Below are positions 54,583 through 63,159 of a stretch of 64,000 bases of DNA, piece by piece. The stretch is from the NCBI GenBank assembly GCA_007748055.1, contig CP036279.1, positions 1,426,001 to 1,490,000 on the forward strand. The letters run 5' to 3'. This DNA is from Kolteria novifilia. Lineage in GTDB: Bacteria > Planctomycetota > Planctomycetia > Kolteriales > Kolteriaceae. Position numbers and translations under genes: made by a program. Numbering within the stretch: position 1 is the stretch's first letter; every line of letters begins with the position of its first letter. The notes beneath the pieces are model-generated. The model made no database searches. It saw only the letters and a program-made list of their open reading frames with translations, and was not told the DNA's origin.

Positions 54583-54604
54583 ATATGACCGGTCGTCTTG
54601 AAAT
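54583..54604. promoter_or_regulatory. Putative TetR operator upstream of the tetR gene
   Basis: ATATGACC-GGTCGTCTTGAAAT. The core GACCGGTCGTCT (54587-54598) is identical with the site upstream of thioredoxin. It lies 19-40 bp before the TetR start, in a promoter-like position, so autoregulation is likely. Confidence 0.65.
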
Positions 54605-54700
54605 CAAGCCGATTCAACGGTTCCAAGGGTTTGGTTGGGAGGGTCTTTGGGCTAACCTGCTTCTGAATAACGCGTTGTGGCGGTCGGGGATGGATGCCGA

Positions 54701-54845
54701 TCAGGTCTGCGCAATCCCGCCGTCGACGACCAGTTCCTCGCCAGCCACGTACGAGGAGTCGTCCGACGCGAGGAACAGCGCGGCCTTGGCGATCTCCTGG
54801 CCGAAGCGCTTCAGCGCGATCCGTTGCCTGGTGGCTTCCGCGACC
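54701..54845 (-). pseudogene. Short-chain dehydrogenase/reductase, C-terminal remnant
   Basis: About 47 codons survive, with RIALKRFGQEIAKAALFLAS and the ending GEELVVDGGIAQT, an unmistakable SDR C-terminus. The Rossmann glycine motif and the YxxxK active site are absent; the upstream sequence of the frame is unrelated. SDR genes are frequent targets of neighbouring LmrA/YxaF-like TetR regulators, so this remnant is probably the original partner of the TetR gene, lost by deletion. Confidence 0.8.
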
Positions 54846-54969
54846 TCTTGGACCTGAGCCACGTGGATGTTTGGGTGTTGGTGTTTCTCGGACTCTATCA
54901 ACGCACGCGGGGAGCTTGAGGAATTTTTGAGAAAATCCAGGGACTTCCACGATTTCTTCATGAGGGGCG

Positions 54970-55524
54970 ATGAAGCCAACGAATGACGACGAGCCTGTGG
55001 GGCCGATGCCCGACTTCAGGCGGACGGGGGAATTCGTCCGTCTCTTTTCGGAGTGCGCCCAGCGGCTCTACGCCTACATCCTGACAATGACAGGCCACGA
55101 TGCGTCGACCGAGGACATCTTTCAGGAGACGAGCGTCCTGCTCTGGCAGAAGTTCGACGACTTCGAGCCGGGCACGGACTTTCTCGCGTGGGCTTGTCGC
55201 ATCGCGTACCTGCGGGTCTTGAATCATTGGAGTTCGCGGCGGCGAAGTCCCGTCAGTTTCAGCGACGCCCATCCCGGCATCGCCGAGGACGTCGCGGCGA
55301 TGTCCGAACGGCTCGACGCGGAACTCAAAGCGCTCGCCGACTGCTACCAGGCGCTGCCGCCGGCCGAACGCGAGTTGGTTGACCGGCGTTACGCGCCGGG
55401 AGTGAAGACGCGCGAGATCGCCGAGGCGATCGGTAAGCCACTGAGCACCGTCTATCGGATGCTCAACCGCGTCCACGATATGCTCTTCGCTTGCATTGAA
55501 CGCAAGCTCCTCGAGGAAGCGTGA
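54970..55524 (+). CDS. ECF-type RNA polymerase sigma factor (Rhodopirellula/Verrucomicrobium type)
   Basis: 184 residues. Region 2 is seen in LFSECAQRLYAYILTMTGHD and ASTEDIFQETSVLLWQKFDD, followed by the typical FLAWACRIAYLRVLNHW. Region 4 is the helix-turn-helix with TREIAEAIGKPLSTVYRMLN. The stop codon (TGA 55522-55524) is directly followed by the ATG of the FecR-domain gene, so the two are coupled and are expected to be a sigma/anti-sigma-like pair. Such pairs are common in Planctomycetes and Verrucomicrobia. Confidence 0.93.
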   Translation: MKPTNDDEPVGPMPDFRRTGEFVRLFSECAQRLYAYILTMTGHDASTEDIFQETSVLLWQKFDDFEPGTDFLAWACRIAYLRVLNHWSSRRRSPVSFSDAHPGIAEDVAAMSERLDAELKALADCYQALPPAERELVDRRYAPGVKTREIAEAIGKPLSTVYRMLNRVHDMLFACIERKLLEEA

Positions 55525-57003
55525 ATGTCGCTCTCGCGCGAGAAGATCGACGAACTGCTCGAACTCCTTTGGCGCGTGCGCGACGACGAAGCGACCGAGG
55601 AGGATCGCGAGCGAATTTACGAGCTCATCGCCAGCGACCCGGCGGTGAGGCACTACTACGTCCGCTATTCGATGATTTGTGCGGGCTTGCGGTGGCGCAA
55701 CGCGGGTGGGATCGATCCGGCGACGATGTCGCTCGCCGATCGCCTTCGGCTTGTCTACCCGTTGGTGAGCGAGCCGAAGCCGCGCCCCAGTGACGAGAAG
55801 GTCGGCTGGCTCTGGCAACGGCGGCGCCAGCCCGAACGCGTGGGGAGCCGGCGGTGGATGCTCCCCGTCGCCGCGTGTCTGGTGTTGATAGGGATCACGC
55901 TCGCGTTTTGGCGTTCTCAGCCGATCGCCAAGCCAATCGAGATCGCTCGCTTGACGGGCGCCTATCACTGTCGCTGGGACGATGGCGGCTCACCGCGGCT
56001 AGGCCGGCATCTCGCTCGCCGGGCGGCCCTTCGTCTGGTGAAGGGAAGGGCGGAAGTCACCTTCGCCACTGGGGCGGTGGTCCGGTTCGCGGCTCCCGCC
56101 GAGTTGTTGATCTTAGGGCCGAACGCCGCGCGGCTGACGGAGGGTTCGCTCGTGGCCCGTGCCGGGCGCGAGGCGATGGGGTTCAGCATCGAGACGCCCG
56201 GCGCGATCGTGGTTGATCGAGGGACCGAGTTCGGCGTCGCGGTACGTGGTGAGGAGACCGGGATCGCGGTCTTCGAAGGAGTTGTCGACTTGACGGCGTT
56301 GGCCCCCGACGGCTCCGCGGTGGAGACGATCACGGCGCGGGCGGGTGAAGGGGCACGCTGGAGACCAGGAGCCGAACGCATCGAGGCTTCCACGACGTTG
56401 GCCCGTCGCTTCGAAAGTCTGCGAAGACCGTTGCCGCCTGGAATCGCGGCGTTGGATGGCAGCATCACGTTCGAACCGCGGATGCCCGCGTCGGTCGTTC
56501 CCGGCGGATTTGAACGCAACGGGATTCGCCTCTTCCTCGAGCAAGAGGAGATCGTGCTACCCGAAGAGGTGACGCTGACCACCACTTCGACCGGGTATGC
56601 GGCGGCTCCGTTCACCGCGCCCGTCGCGACGGTCGAGTCGGGACGGCGTGTGAGAAGCTACCTAGTTCACCTCGACGAGATCGGGTGGGGCCAGGGAGTT
56701 GAGCGACGAGCGACCGTCTCGTTCGATGCGCCGATCATCGGACTGGCGATGACGGATGAACATCTCGCGCAGAGTGATCGAGTCCTGGGGAGCGAGGACG
56801 TCGAGTATCGGCTGAGCCGTCGAGGGCTCGACTCGCATCGGTCCGAGACGAAGGACTCCGTGATTCTGAGCGCGGATCGGCACACGCTGCAGATGACCCT
56901 CTATGGGGGAAGTACCGGTCGGGGGAATGATCAGATTCGGGTGGTCGTCGATCTGGGGAACCCGAGTCTATTTGGGCGTCTGCAGTCGTTTTTCGGTTGG
57001 TAG
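55525..57003 (+). CDS. FecR-domain membrane protein, probable regulator of the adjacent sigma factor
   Basis: 492 residues. An N-terminal cytoplasmic part (1-105) starts with LSREKIDELLELLWRVRDDE and is followed by one membrane helix (about 111-129, WMLPVAACLVLIGITLAFW). The FecR domain (about 150-270) has KGRAEVTFATGAVVRFAAPA and a segment ending in TEFGV. The C-terminal ~200 residues form a beta-rich exported domain, perhaps a carbohydrate-binding or LamG-like module, which I cannot assign. FecR-type proteins transmit an outside signal to an ECF sigma. The gene starts immediately after the sigma stop codon. Two DUF1559 genes follow and may belong to its regulon. Confidence 0.85.
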   Translation: MSLSREKIDELLELLWRVRDDEATEEDRERIYELIASDPAVRHYYVRYSMICAGLRWRNAGGIDPATMSLADRLRLVYPLVSEPKPRPSDEKVGWLWQRRRQPERVGSRRWMLPVAACLVLIGITLAFWRSQPIAKPIEIARLTGAYHCRWDDGGSPRLGRHLARRAALRLVKGRAEVTFATGAVVRFAAPAELLILGPNAARLTEGSLVARAGREAMGFSIETPGAIVVDRGTEFGVAVRGEETGIAVFEGVVDLTALAPDGSAVETITARAGEGARWRPGAERIEASTTLARRFESLRRPLPPGIAALDGSITFEPRMPASVVPGGFERNGIRLFLEQEEIVLPEEVTLTTTSTGYAAAPFTAPVATVESGRRVRSYLVHLDEIGWGQGVERRATVSFDAPIIGLAMTDEHLAQSDRVLGSEDVEYRLSRRGLDSHRSETKDSVILSADRHTLQMTLYGGSTGRGNDQIRVVVDLGNPSLFGRLQSFFGW

Positions 57004-57201
57004 CAAAATTTTGTGACCAACCTGCTCGCAGTTGGGACTTAGCAAGGGGAGGGGAACGGGCTCGCACGAGACCTCCTCTTGCACGTCACGTCATGGTGGA
57101 CTCACGCCGCCATCGGCACATTCTTGGTGCCTCGCGGACCGTCGAAACACGCGGCACTCGAACGTTTCGACCGTCCGCCAAGACTTGGGGGGGAAGCGGA
57201 G

Positions 57202-58221
57202 ATGCGCAGAGGCATCGGGGGCTTCACGCTCGTGGAGCTCCTCGTCGTCATCGCGATCATCGGTGTTTTCGTCGGGCTTCTCTTGCCCGCCATGCGCCAG
57301 GCGCGCGCGTCGGCGGACCGGCGTCGCTGCGCCGATCGTTGCCGCCAAATCGGTCTGGCGCTGGGGAACTACGTCAACAGCTTCGGGGTGTTCCCGCCGG
57401 GGGCGGTCAATCGCCAGGTGGGGATCTATCTCGGCGACGATCGGATCGACGCGTCCAGCGACACGAGTGACCCCGGGGCTCCCTGGACCGTGATGATCCT
57501 TCCCTTCCTGGATCAGCAGTCGCTCCATGATCGATTCAACTTCTCCGCGTCGTTCAGCGTCCATGCCGACCAGCGTGGTCGGGGCGCCAATTCCGAGCAT
57601 CAGTGGCAACCGCTCTCGATCTATCAGTGTCCCTCGGACCCGACCGTTGGCGGGGCTGCGACCGGACTGAGTTACTTTGGCGTCCAAGGGGGCGGGGCCA
57701 ACGCCGACGGCTGGCACGACGGCGCGAATAATCATCCTCCGCCCGCAGCACCCGGCAACAGTCAAGAGCGACGCGTCACCTTTGACAACGGCGTCATGTA
57801 TCCCAACTCGAATGTTAGCCCTTCGCGAGTGCGCGACGGTCTGTCGAAGACCTTCGTGGTCGGCGAACAGAGATTCCAACTGAATCGAACGAAGCTACAG
57901 AACATTGGTGGCATGCCGTGGTTTCATTTCACGTGGGCCAGCGGGGATCGCAACAGCAACGCTCATGCTATGCCGACCACCGTGGCCGCATGTGTCGATC
58001 CCATTAACCGGCCACAAGGGCGATACTACGACGGCATCGATCCGGCCATCTACGGTATCGACCATCCGTCGGAGATCGCGGGACATCAGACGCGAACATT
58101 CGGGAGTTTTCACGAGGGGGGATGCCACTTCGTGATGGGGGACGCGTCCGTTCGTTTCGTCGACGAAACGATCGATTTGGGGCTCTACCGTCGGCTCGGG
58201 AACCGAAGGAGTCGCGACTAG
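57202..58221 (+). CDS. DUF1559 prepilin-like protein, first copy
   Basis: 339 residues from the ATG at 57202 (MRRGIGGFTLVELLVV), with GGGGAAGCGGAG just upstream; a frame extending back to 57079 was rejected. The prepilin N-terminus (GFTLVELLVVIAIIGVFVGL) is followed by the DUF1559 helix RQARASADRRRCADRCRQIG and the typical PWTVMILPFLDQQSLHDRFN, and the end shows the H-x-G motif SFHEGGCHFVMGDASVRFVD. DUF1559 proteins are present in dozens of copies in planctomycete genomes; they are probably pseudopilin-like surface proteins of unknown job. The FecR-domain gene ends about 200 bp upstream. Confidence 0.93.
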   Translation: MRRGIGGFTLVELLVVIAIIGVFVGLLLPAMRQARASADRRRCADRCRQIGLALGNYVNSFGVFPPGAVNRQVGIYLGDDRIDASSDTSDPGAPWTVMILPFLDQQSLHDRFNFSASFSVHADQRGRGANSEHQWQPLSIYQCPSDPTVGGAATGLSYFGVQGGGANADGWHDGANNHPPPAAPGNSQERRVTFDNGVMYPNSNVSPSRVRDGLSKTFVVGEQRFQLNRTKLQNIGGMPWFHFTWASGDRNSNAHAMPTTVAACVDPINRPQGRYYDGIDPAIYGIDHPSEIAGHQTRTFGSFHEGGCHFVMGDASVRFVDETIDLGLYRRLGNRRSRD

Positions 58222-58250
58222 GGTTTCGTTCGACCGAAAAATTCGGGTGC

Positions 58251-58309
58251 CACTGGCTGCTTGCCAGCCAGTGAGTGCGGGGTGCCGTGTTCACGCTTGC
58301 GTGGACACG
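58251..58309. repeat. REP-like double hairpin between the two DUF1559 genes
   Basis: Two adjacent stem-loops: CACTGGCTG-CTTGC-CAGCCAGTG (58251-58273, 9-bp perfect stem) and CGTGTTCACGC-TT-GCGTGGACACG (58286-58309, 11-bp stem with one G-T pair). They lie 30 bp after the stop codon of the first DUF1559 gene. The first stem looks like the short repeated extragenic palindromes I associate with planctomycete genomes; only one copy is present in this window. It may act as transcription terminator or mRNA stabiliser. Confidence 0.6.
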
Positions 58310-58512
58310 TGGGGGACGCCTCTTCGACCATTAGAGATCCGGGGCATTTGATAGAATTGTCATCCACGGAATGTCTCGGTGAGGCCTGCGTCACTCGGTG
58401 CAAGCCTTTCGGTGACAGTTGCTTAGTGAATCGTAGAGAGATGCGTTGAGAGCGGGCCTTGTGCTCTGCTAAGACTCAACCGGGGAACGCACCAGGGGGA
58501 TTGGGGGATAAG

Positions 58513-59451
58513 ATGAGAAGTCGTCGCGGATTCACACTTGTGGAACTCTTAGTGGTCATCGCCATTATCGGAGTCCTTGTCGCTCTTTTGTTGCCGGCCG
58601 TGCAGCAGGCACGCGAGGCGGCCCGCCGGGCGCAGTGCAACTCGAAGATGAAGCAGATCGGCGTGGCGCTTCACAACTATCTGGATAGTCACGGCGTTCT
58701 TCCGCCCTCGACGACCGCGCCAATCGGCACGGGCACCGCGGGTTGGTGTAGCACGGGGACGGCGTCATCCGGGTTGCCTTGGACGGTACATCTGTTGCCG
58801 TTTCTCGATCAACAGGCTCTATTCGACCTATTCGATTTGGACGGCACCTCGATCTCGTCGACGAATGTCACTGCCGGAGTGCCGACCGCCAATCGGAACG
58901 CCTTCCTGCGAGGCGTGGCCGCCTACCAGTGCCCGTCCGATCCGAGCGCCGGAGCGAACACGCCGTCGCTACTGAGTTATTTTGGAGTCCAAGGCGGCGG
59001 CACGACCCCCGATTGCAACGCGACAGGCCCGGGGTTGACGCGGGTCTTCAACGTCAACGGGATGATCTACACCAACTCGTCGATCCGGCCCGCCCACGTG
59101 ACCGACGGGATGTCGAAGGTCTTCATGGTCGGCGAGACCAAGTACCAACTCACGCCTCGCGGTCGGGCCGACGGGATCCACATGGGGTGGGCCTCTAGCG
59201 ACAAGTTCGACGCTTGGGCGATGCCGACGACGACCGCTTCGGCTCAGATGTCGATCAATCTCTTTCCCGGCGACGGTAGCGATCACGACACGATCACCCA
59301 GCAGAGTCGTGTTTTTGGGAGTCACCACGAAGGAGGCTGTCACTTCTTGATGGGGGATGCGGCTATCAAGTTCGTTTCCGAGAACATTGACGAGTCTGTC
59401 TACTTTCAAGTCGCGATCCGAGACGATTTGGAGCCCAAGGAAGGTCTTTGA
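58513..59451 (+). CDS. DUF1559 prepilin-like protein, second copy
   Basis: 312 residues from the ATG at 58513 (MRSRRGFTLVELLVV), preceded by GGGGGATAAG. It has the prepilin N-terminus FTLVELLVVIAIIGVLVALL, the family sequence AVQQAREAARRAQCNSKMKQ and IGVALHNYLDSHGVLPPS, and a C-terminal SHHEGGCHFLMGDAAIKFVS. It resembles the first copy closely in layout (both end with H-EGGCHF-MGDA), suggesting a local duplication, but their middle regions have diverged. The REP-like double hairpin lies between the two genes. Confidence 0.94.
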   Translation: MRSRRGFTLVELLVVIAIIGVLVALLLPAVQQAREAARRAQCNSKMKQIGVALHNYLDSHGVLPPSTTAPIGTGTAGWCSTGTASSGLPWTVHLLPFLDQQALFDLFDLDGTSISSTNVTAGVPTANRNAFLRGVAAYQCPSDPSAGANTPSLLSYFGVQGGGTTPDCNATGPGLTRVFNVNGMIYTNSSIRPAHVTDGMSKVFMVGETKYQLTPRGRADGIHMGWASSDKFDAWAMPTTTASAQMSINLFPGDGSDHDTITQQSRVFGSHHEGGCHFLMGDAAIKFVSENIDESVYFQVAIRDDLEPKEGL

Positions 59452-59536
59452 TGGTCGGGGTGTCCGATTTTGGTCACAATGGCTCTACAAGGTGGGGCTT
59501 GGGCCGAGATCCCGCCGAACATCGTGATTCTTCTCC

Positions 59537-61651
59537 ATGGGAAAGCGCAACCGCATGATCAAAACGTTCCGCGCCGTCTGCTCCTTGCGAGCAGTCTCGG
59601 CGGCCACGCTATTCTTGGCATCAATCACCTCGTTGCCGGCGGCGGAAAGCAAACCTCACGACGTGGTCATCTACGGGGGAACCTCGGCCGCGATTGCCGC
59701 GGCGGTGCAGGTCGCCCGGATGGGCAAGAGCGTGATCATCGTCAGTCCCGACAAGCACCTCGGCGGCCTTTCCAGCGGCGGACTCGGCTGGACCGACTCG
59801 GGACGCAAGGAGGCGATCGGCGGCATCTCGCGCGAGTTCTACCAGCGCGTCAAGAAGCACTACGACAAACCCGAGGCGTGGATCCAACAAAAGCCCGAGA
59901 AGTACAGCCGGTACCGTCCCAAGGATGACGCGATGTGGGTCTTCGAACCGCGCGTCGCCGAACAGGTCTTCGAGGACCTGGTCAAGGAACACGGCATCGA
60001 GGTCGTGCGCGAGGAGTTCCTCGATCGCGAAAGCGGCGTCAAGAAGGATGGCTCCCGCATCGAGGCGATCACGACTCTCTCGGGAAACACCTATCCCGGC
60101 AAGATCTTCATGGACACGACCTACGAAGGTGACTTGCTCGCGGCGGCCGGCGTCGGCTTTCACGTCGGACGAGAGCCCAACAGCAAGTACGGCGAGACGC
60201 TCAACGGCGTGCAGGCCCGGCGTGCCCGTTCCCACCAGTTCGATGCTCCGGTCGATCCCTACATCGTCCCCGGCGATCCCTCCTCGGGACTCTTGCCCAA
60301 CATCCATCCGGGACCGCCTGGCAAGGAGGGGGAGGGTGACGATCGGGTGCAGGCCTACAACTTCCGCATGTGCCTGACGACCGCTCCCGACAACCTGGTG
60401 CCGTTTCCCAAGCCCGACAACTACGACCCGATGAACTATGAGCTACTGCGTCGCTATCTCGACACCGGCTGGAAGGGCGTTTTCAACAAGTTCGACCCGG
60501 CGCCGAACTACAAGACCGACACGAACAACCACGGGGCCTTTTCGACCGACTACATCGGCAAGAACTACGACTATCCCGAGGCGTCGTATGATCGCCGCCG
60601 CGAGATCATCAAGGAGCACGAGGATTACCAGAAGGGGTGGCTCTACTTCCTGGCCAACGACCCGCGCGTCCCGAAGGACATTTCCGAGAAGATGAACAAG
60701 TGGGGCTTGGCGAAGGACGAGTTCGTCGACAACGGCAATTGGCCCCATCAGATCTACGTTCGTGAAGCTCGTCGCATGGTGAGCGACTTCGTGATGTCCG
60801 AGCCCTACCTGCGGGCGCTGAAGCCGACTCCCGAGTCGGTCGGCATGGGCTCCTACAACATGGACTCGCACAACACGCAGCGCTACGTCGACGAGAAGGG
60901 GCACGCCCGCAACGAGGGCGACATTCAGGTCAGTCCCGGCGGACCCTATCCGATCAGCTACCGCGCGATCGTGCCGAAGCGGGACGAGTGCACCAACTTG
61001 CTCGTCCCCGTTTGTCTGTCGAGTTCGCACATCGCCTACGGGTCGATCCGCATGGAACCGGTCTTCATGGTCCTCGGACAGTCGGCGGCGACCGCGGCCG
61101 CCCAGGCTCTCGACCGTGGGGTGCCCGTTCAGGATGTCGACTACGACAAGCTCAAGGAGAGACTGCTCGCCGACGGTCAGGTGCTGGAGATGTCCCGCAC
61201 GCCGCGACCGCCGTCAGCTCCGCCGGTTCTCTCGCAAGACCTCAAGGGGATCTCGCTCGACGACCAGAAAGCGGTGCTGACCGGGAATTGGGGCCAGGGC
61301 CGAACGATCCATCCCTATGTCGATCACGGATATCTTCACGATGGGAACGAAGACAAAGGGAAGAAGACGGCCAGCTTCGAGACGAACCTCAAGCCGGGTA
61401 ACTACGACGTCCGGATCGCGTACTCGGCGCACAGCAACCGCGCCACCAATGTGCCGGTGACCATTCACCACGCGGACGGTGTCGAGAAGGTGACGCTCAA
61501 CGAGAAGACTTCGCCCAAGGTGAAGAAGCTCTTTTCCTCGCTCGGCAAGTACCGCTTTAGCGGCGATGCCCCGGCGAAGGTCGTCATCTCCAACGAGGGA
61601 ACCGATGGCTACGTCATCGTCGATGCCGTGCAGTTTCTTCCCGTCAAGTAG
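59537..61651 (+). CDS. Secreted FAD-dependent oxidoreductase with golvesin-like C-terminal domain
   Basis: 704 residues. A signal peptide (about 1-36, SAATLFLASITSLPAAES) precedes a nucleotide-binding Rossmann motif DVVIYGGTSAAIAAAVQVAR and GGLSSGGLGWTDSG, the FAD-dependent oxidoreductase type (PF12831) common in Planctomycetes. The fold closes around residues 500-530 (RMEPVFMVLGQSAATAAAQA). The last ~130 residues (NWGQGRTIHPYVDHGYLHDG to VIVDAVQFLPVK) resemble the golvesin/xanthan-lyase C-terminal carbohydrate-binding-like domain. It probably acts in the periplasm on sugars. The ATG at 59555 is an alternative start. Confidence 0.9.
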   Translation: MGKRNRMIKTFRAVCSLRAVSAATLFLASITSLPAAESKPHDVVIYGGTSAAIAAAVQVARMGKSVIIVSPDKHLGGLSSGGLGWTDSGRKEAIGGISREFYQRVKKHYDKPEAWIQQKPEKYSRYRPKDDAMWVFEPRVAEQVFEDLVKEHGIEVVREEFLDRESGVKKDGSRIEAITTLSGNTYPGKIFMDTTYEGDLLAAAGVGFHVGREPNSKYGETLNGVQARRARSHQFDAPVDPYIVPGDPSSGLLPNIHPGPPGKEGEGDDRVQAYNFRMCLTTAPDNLVPFPKPDNYDPMNYELLRRYLDTGWKGVFNKFDPAPNYKTDTNNHGAFSTDYIGKNYDYPEASYDRRREIIKEHEDYQKGWLYFLANDPRVPKDISEKMNKWGLAKDEFVDNGNWPHQIYVREARRMVSDFVMSEPYLRALKPTPESVGMGSYNMDSHNTQRYVDEKGHARNEGDIQVSPGGPYPISYRAIVPKRDECTNLLVPVCLSSSHIAYGSIRMEPVFMVLGQSAATAAAQALDRGVPVQDVDYDKLKERLLADGQVLEMSRTPRPPSAPPVLSQDLKGISLDDQKAVLTGNWGQGRTIHPYVDHGYLHDGNEDKGKKTASFETNLKPGNYDVRIAYSAHSNRATNVPVTIHHADGVEKVTLNEKTSPKVKKLFSSLGKYRFSGDAPAKVVISNEGTDGYVIVDAVQFLPVK

Positions 61652-61690
61652 GCGAGTCGCGCTCTCGCGGACATCGGCCGATGGGCTTTC

Positions 61691-63151
61691 TCACGAGCCC
61701 TTCGGCGGCGTCGGTGCCCGTTGTCCGATCAACTTCCCGTCCGCGGTGTTCCAAATCCGCAAAACCCCGTCCTGTCCGCCGGCGATCACGATCTTGCCAT
61801 CGGCGGTGATGGCGAGGGCATAGACGAAGTCGCTCGATCCCCCCAAGCGCCGAAGTTCCCGGCCGTTGTTGGTATCGTGCATTCGCACGGTGTGGTCGGC
61901 GGAGCCCGCGATCGTGTTGGCCGAGTCGCCGAGAAAGTCGATCGCGGTCACCTCTTTGCCGAAGCCCTTGATCGCTCGCATTTGCTTGGTTTCGGGATAG
62001 CTCCACAGCTTGATCTCGTTGTCGGCCCCGGCGCTGGCGATCACCTTTCCATCCTTGCGCCACGCGATGCCCAAAACGTGATGGGTGTGACCCTCCATCG
62101 AGGCGACTTGCTTGCCGTCGTCGACCGCGAAGACTTTGGCGAACTTGTCGGCGGCTCCCGTCGCGAGGAGTTTTCCATCGGCCGAGTAGTCGATGGACAA
62201 CACGACATCACTGTGGGGATCGGGTACCCTACGGACCGGTTCGCCCGACGCCACATCCCAGATCCTCAGCTCGCCCGAGGCGGCGGGAACCCCTCCACCC
62301 GTGGCCAGGCGCTTGCCGTCGGGACTAAACCCGAGGGCCGTCACCCGATCGCCGAAGATCCCCGGATTGTCGATCGACCCGATGGTCCGTTCGAGTCGCC
62401 ACGACGGCGCACCGTTCTTGTTGTCGCGTTGCCAGATCTTCACCGTGCGGAAGCCGCCACTGGCGAGACGGTGCCCATCGGGACTGAAGGCAAGGGATGC
62501 GATGACGTCGAGATGGGCCGGCGGCCGACCATTAGCGGGAACGACGTTCGTCGTCGCGGGATCGTTCAGTTCCGAAGTCGACTCCGCCGAGGCGACCGGC
62601 CCGACGAGGAGCCGGTTCCCCCTCCCGAACGCGAGCCAGGTTCCGTCCGGGCTCAGCGCGACCGCGCGGATCGGATGGGTGTCGGGCGGGAGGGGCTGCC
62701 AGTCCATTGTCGCGGCGCTCTTCGACGACTCCTTGCCGCCTTCGTCGATCCATCGCTTGAGTAGCCCGAGTTCCTCGGGTGAGAGCGGGGAGGCGTTCAC
62801 GTCGTTGTCCAAGGGGGGCATGATCGGCTCTTCGCGATGAGCCGCGACCTTCACGAGCAGGCTCTCGCCCCCCTTTCCCGGAACGAAGGCCGGTCCCGAG
62901 TCGCCCCCCTCACGAATCGCGGCGACCGTTTCGAGTGACAGGCTGCCGTCAGCGTCGTTGCCTCGGTGACATGCGGTGCAGTGACTTCGCAGGATCGGAG
63001 CGATTTCCTTGTCGAAGCCGATTCCCTGTCGAGTGATCTCGGCGATGGCGATCGGCTTGACATCATCGTCCGCCCCGACGGCCAGGACGGGACAGAACAG
63101 GAGAAGCATCAGCGACAGGCGGCGTGCGACTCGTGGGAAGGGGCTGGGCAT
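61691..63151 (-). CDS. Cytochrome-c domain protein with WD40 repeats
   Basis: 486 residues. A signal peptide (RLSLMLLLFCPVLAVGA) is followed by one c-type heme motif CTACH (C58, C61, H62) in the planctomycete cytochrome domain that ends with LLKRWIDEGGKES near residue 140. WD40 repeats fill residues about 155-480, with repeated FSPDG and blades such as LATGGGVPAASGELRIWDVA. A beta-propeller on a cytochrome head suggests an exported electron-transfer or scaffold protein; substrate unknown. The gene begins 8 bp after the end of the partial upstream gene and is thus in an operon with it. It is convergent with the FAD-dependent oxidoreductase. Confidence 0.92.
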   Translation of the reverse strand: MPSPFPRVARRLSLMLLLFCPVLAVGADDDVKPIAIAEITRQGIGFDKEIAPILRSHCTACHRGNDADGSLSLETVAAIREGGDSGPAFVPGKGGESLLVKVAAHREEPIMPPLDNDVNASPLSPEELGLLKRWIDEGGKESSKSAATMDWQPLPPDTHPIRAVALSPDGTWLAFGRGNRLLVGPVASAESTSELNDPATTNVVPANGRPPAHLDVIASLAFSPDGHRLASGGFRTVKIWQRDNKNGAPSWRLERTIGSIDNPGIFGDRVTALGFSPDGKRLATGGGVPAASGELRIWDVASGEPVRRVPDPHSDVVLSIDYSADGKLLATGAADKFAKVFAVDDGKQVASMEGHTHHVLGIAWRKDGKVIASAGADNEIKLWSYPETKQMRAIKGFGKEVTAIDFLGDSANTIAGSADHTVRMHDTNNGRELRRLGGSSDFVYALAITADGKIVIAGGQDGVLRIWNTADGKLIGQRAPTPPKGS

Positions 63152-63159
63152 CGCGGTTC

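Noticed and set aside
54846-54979. N-terminal extension of the SDR remnant as a complete small protein
   Set aside because: The first 45 codons of that frame (from 54979) do not resemble SDR and overlap the start of the ECF gene; only the C-terminal part is homologous.
61640-61700. Palindrome CATCGGCCGATG and GGGCT/AGCCC stem between convergent genes as a terminator
   Set aside because: Stems are short, no T-run follows, and one arm overlaps the stop region of the cytochrome-WD40 gene; not strong enough to annotate.
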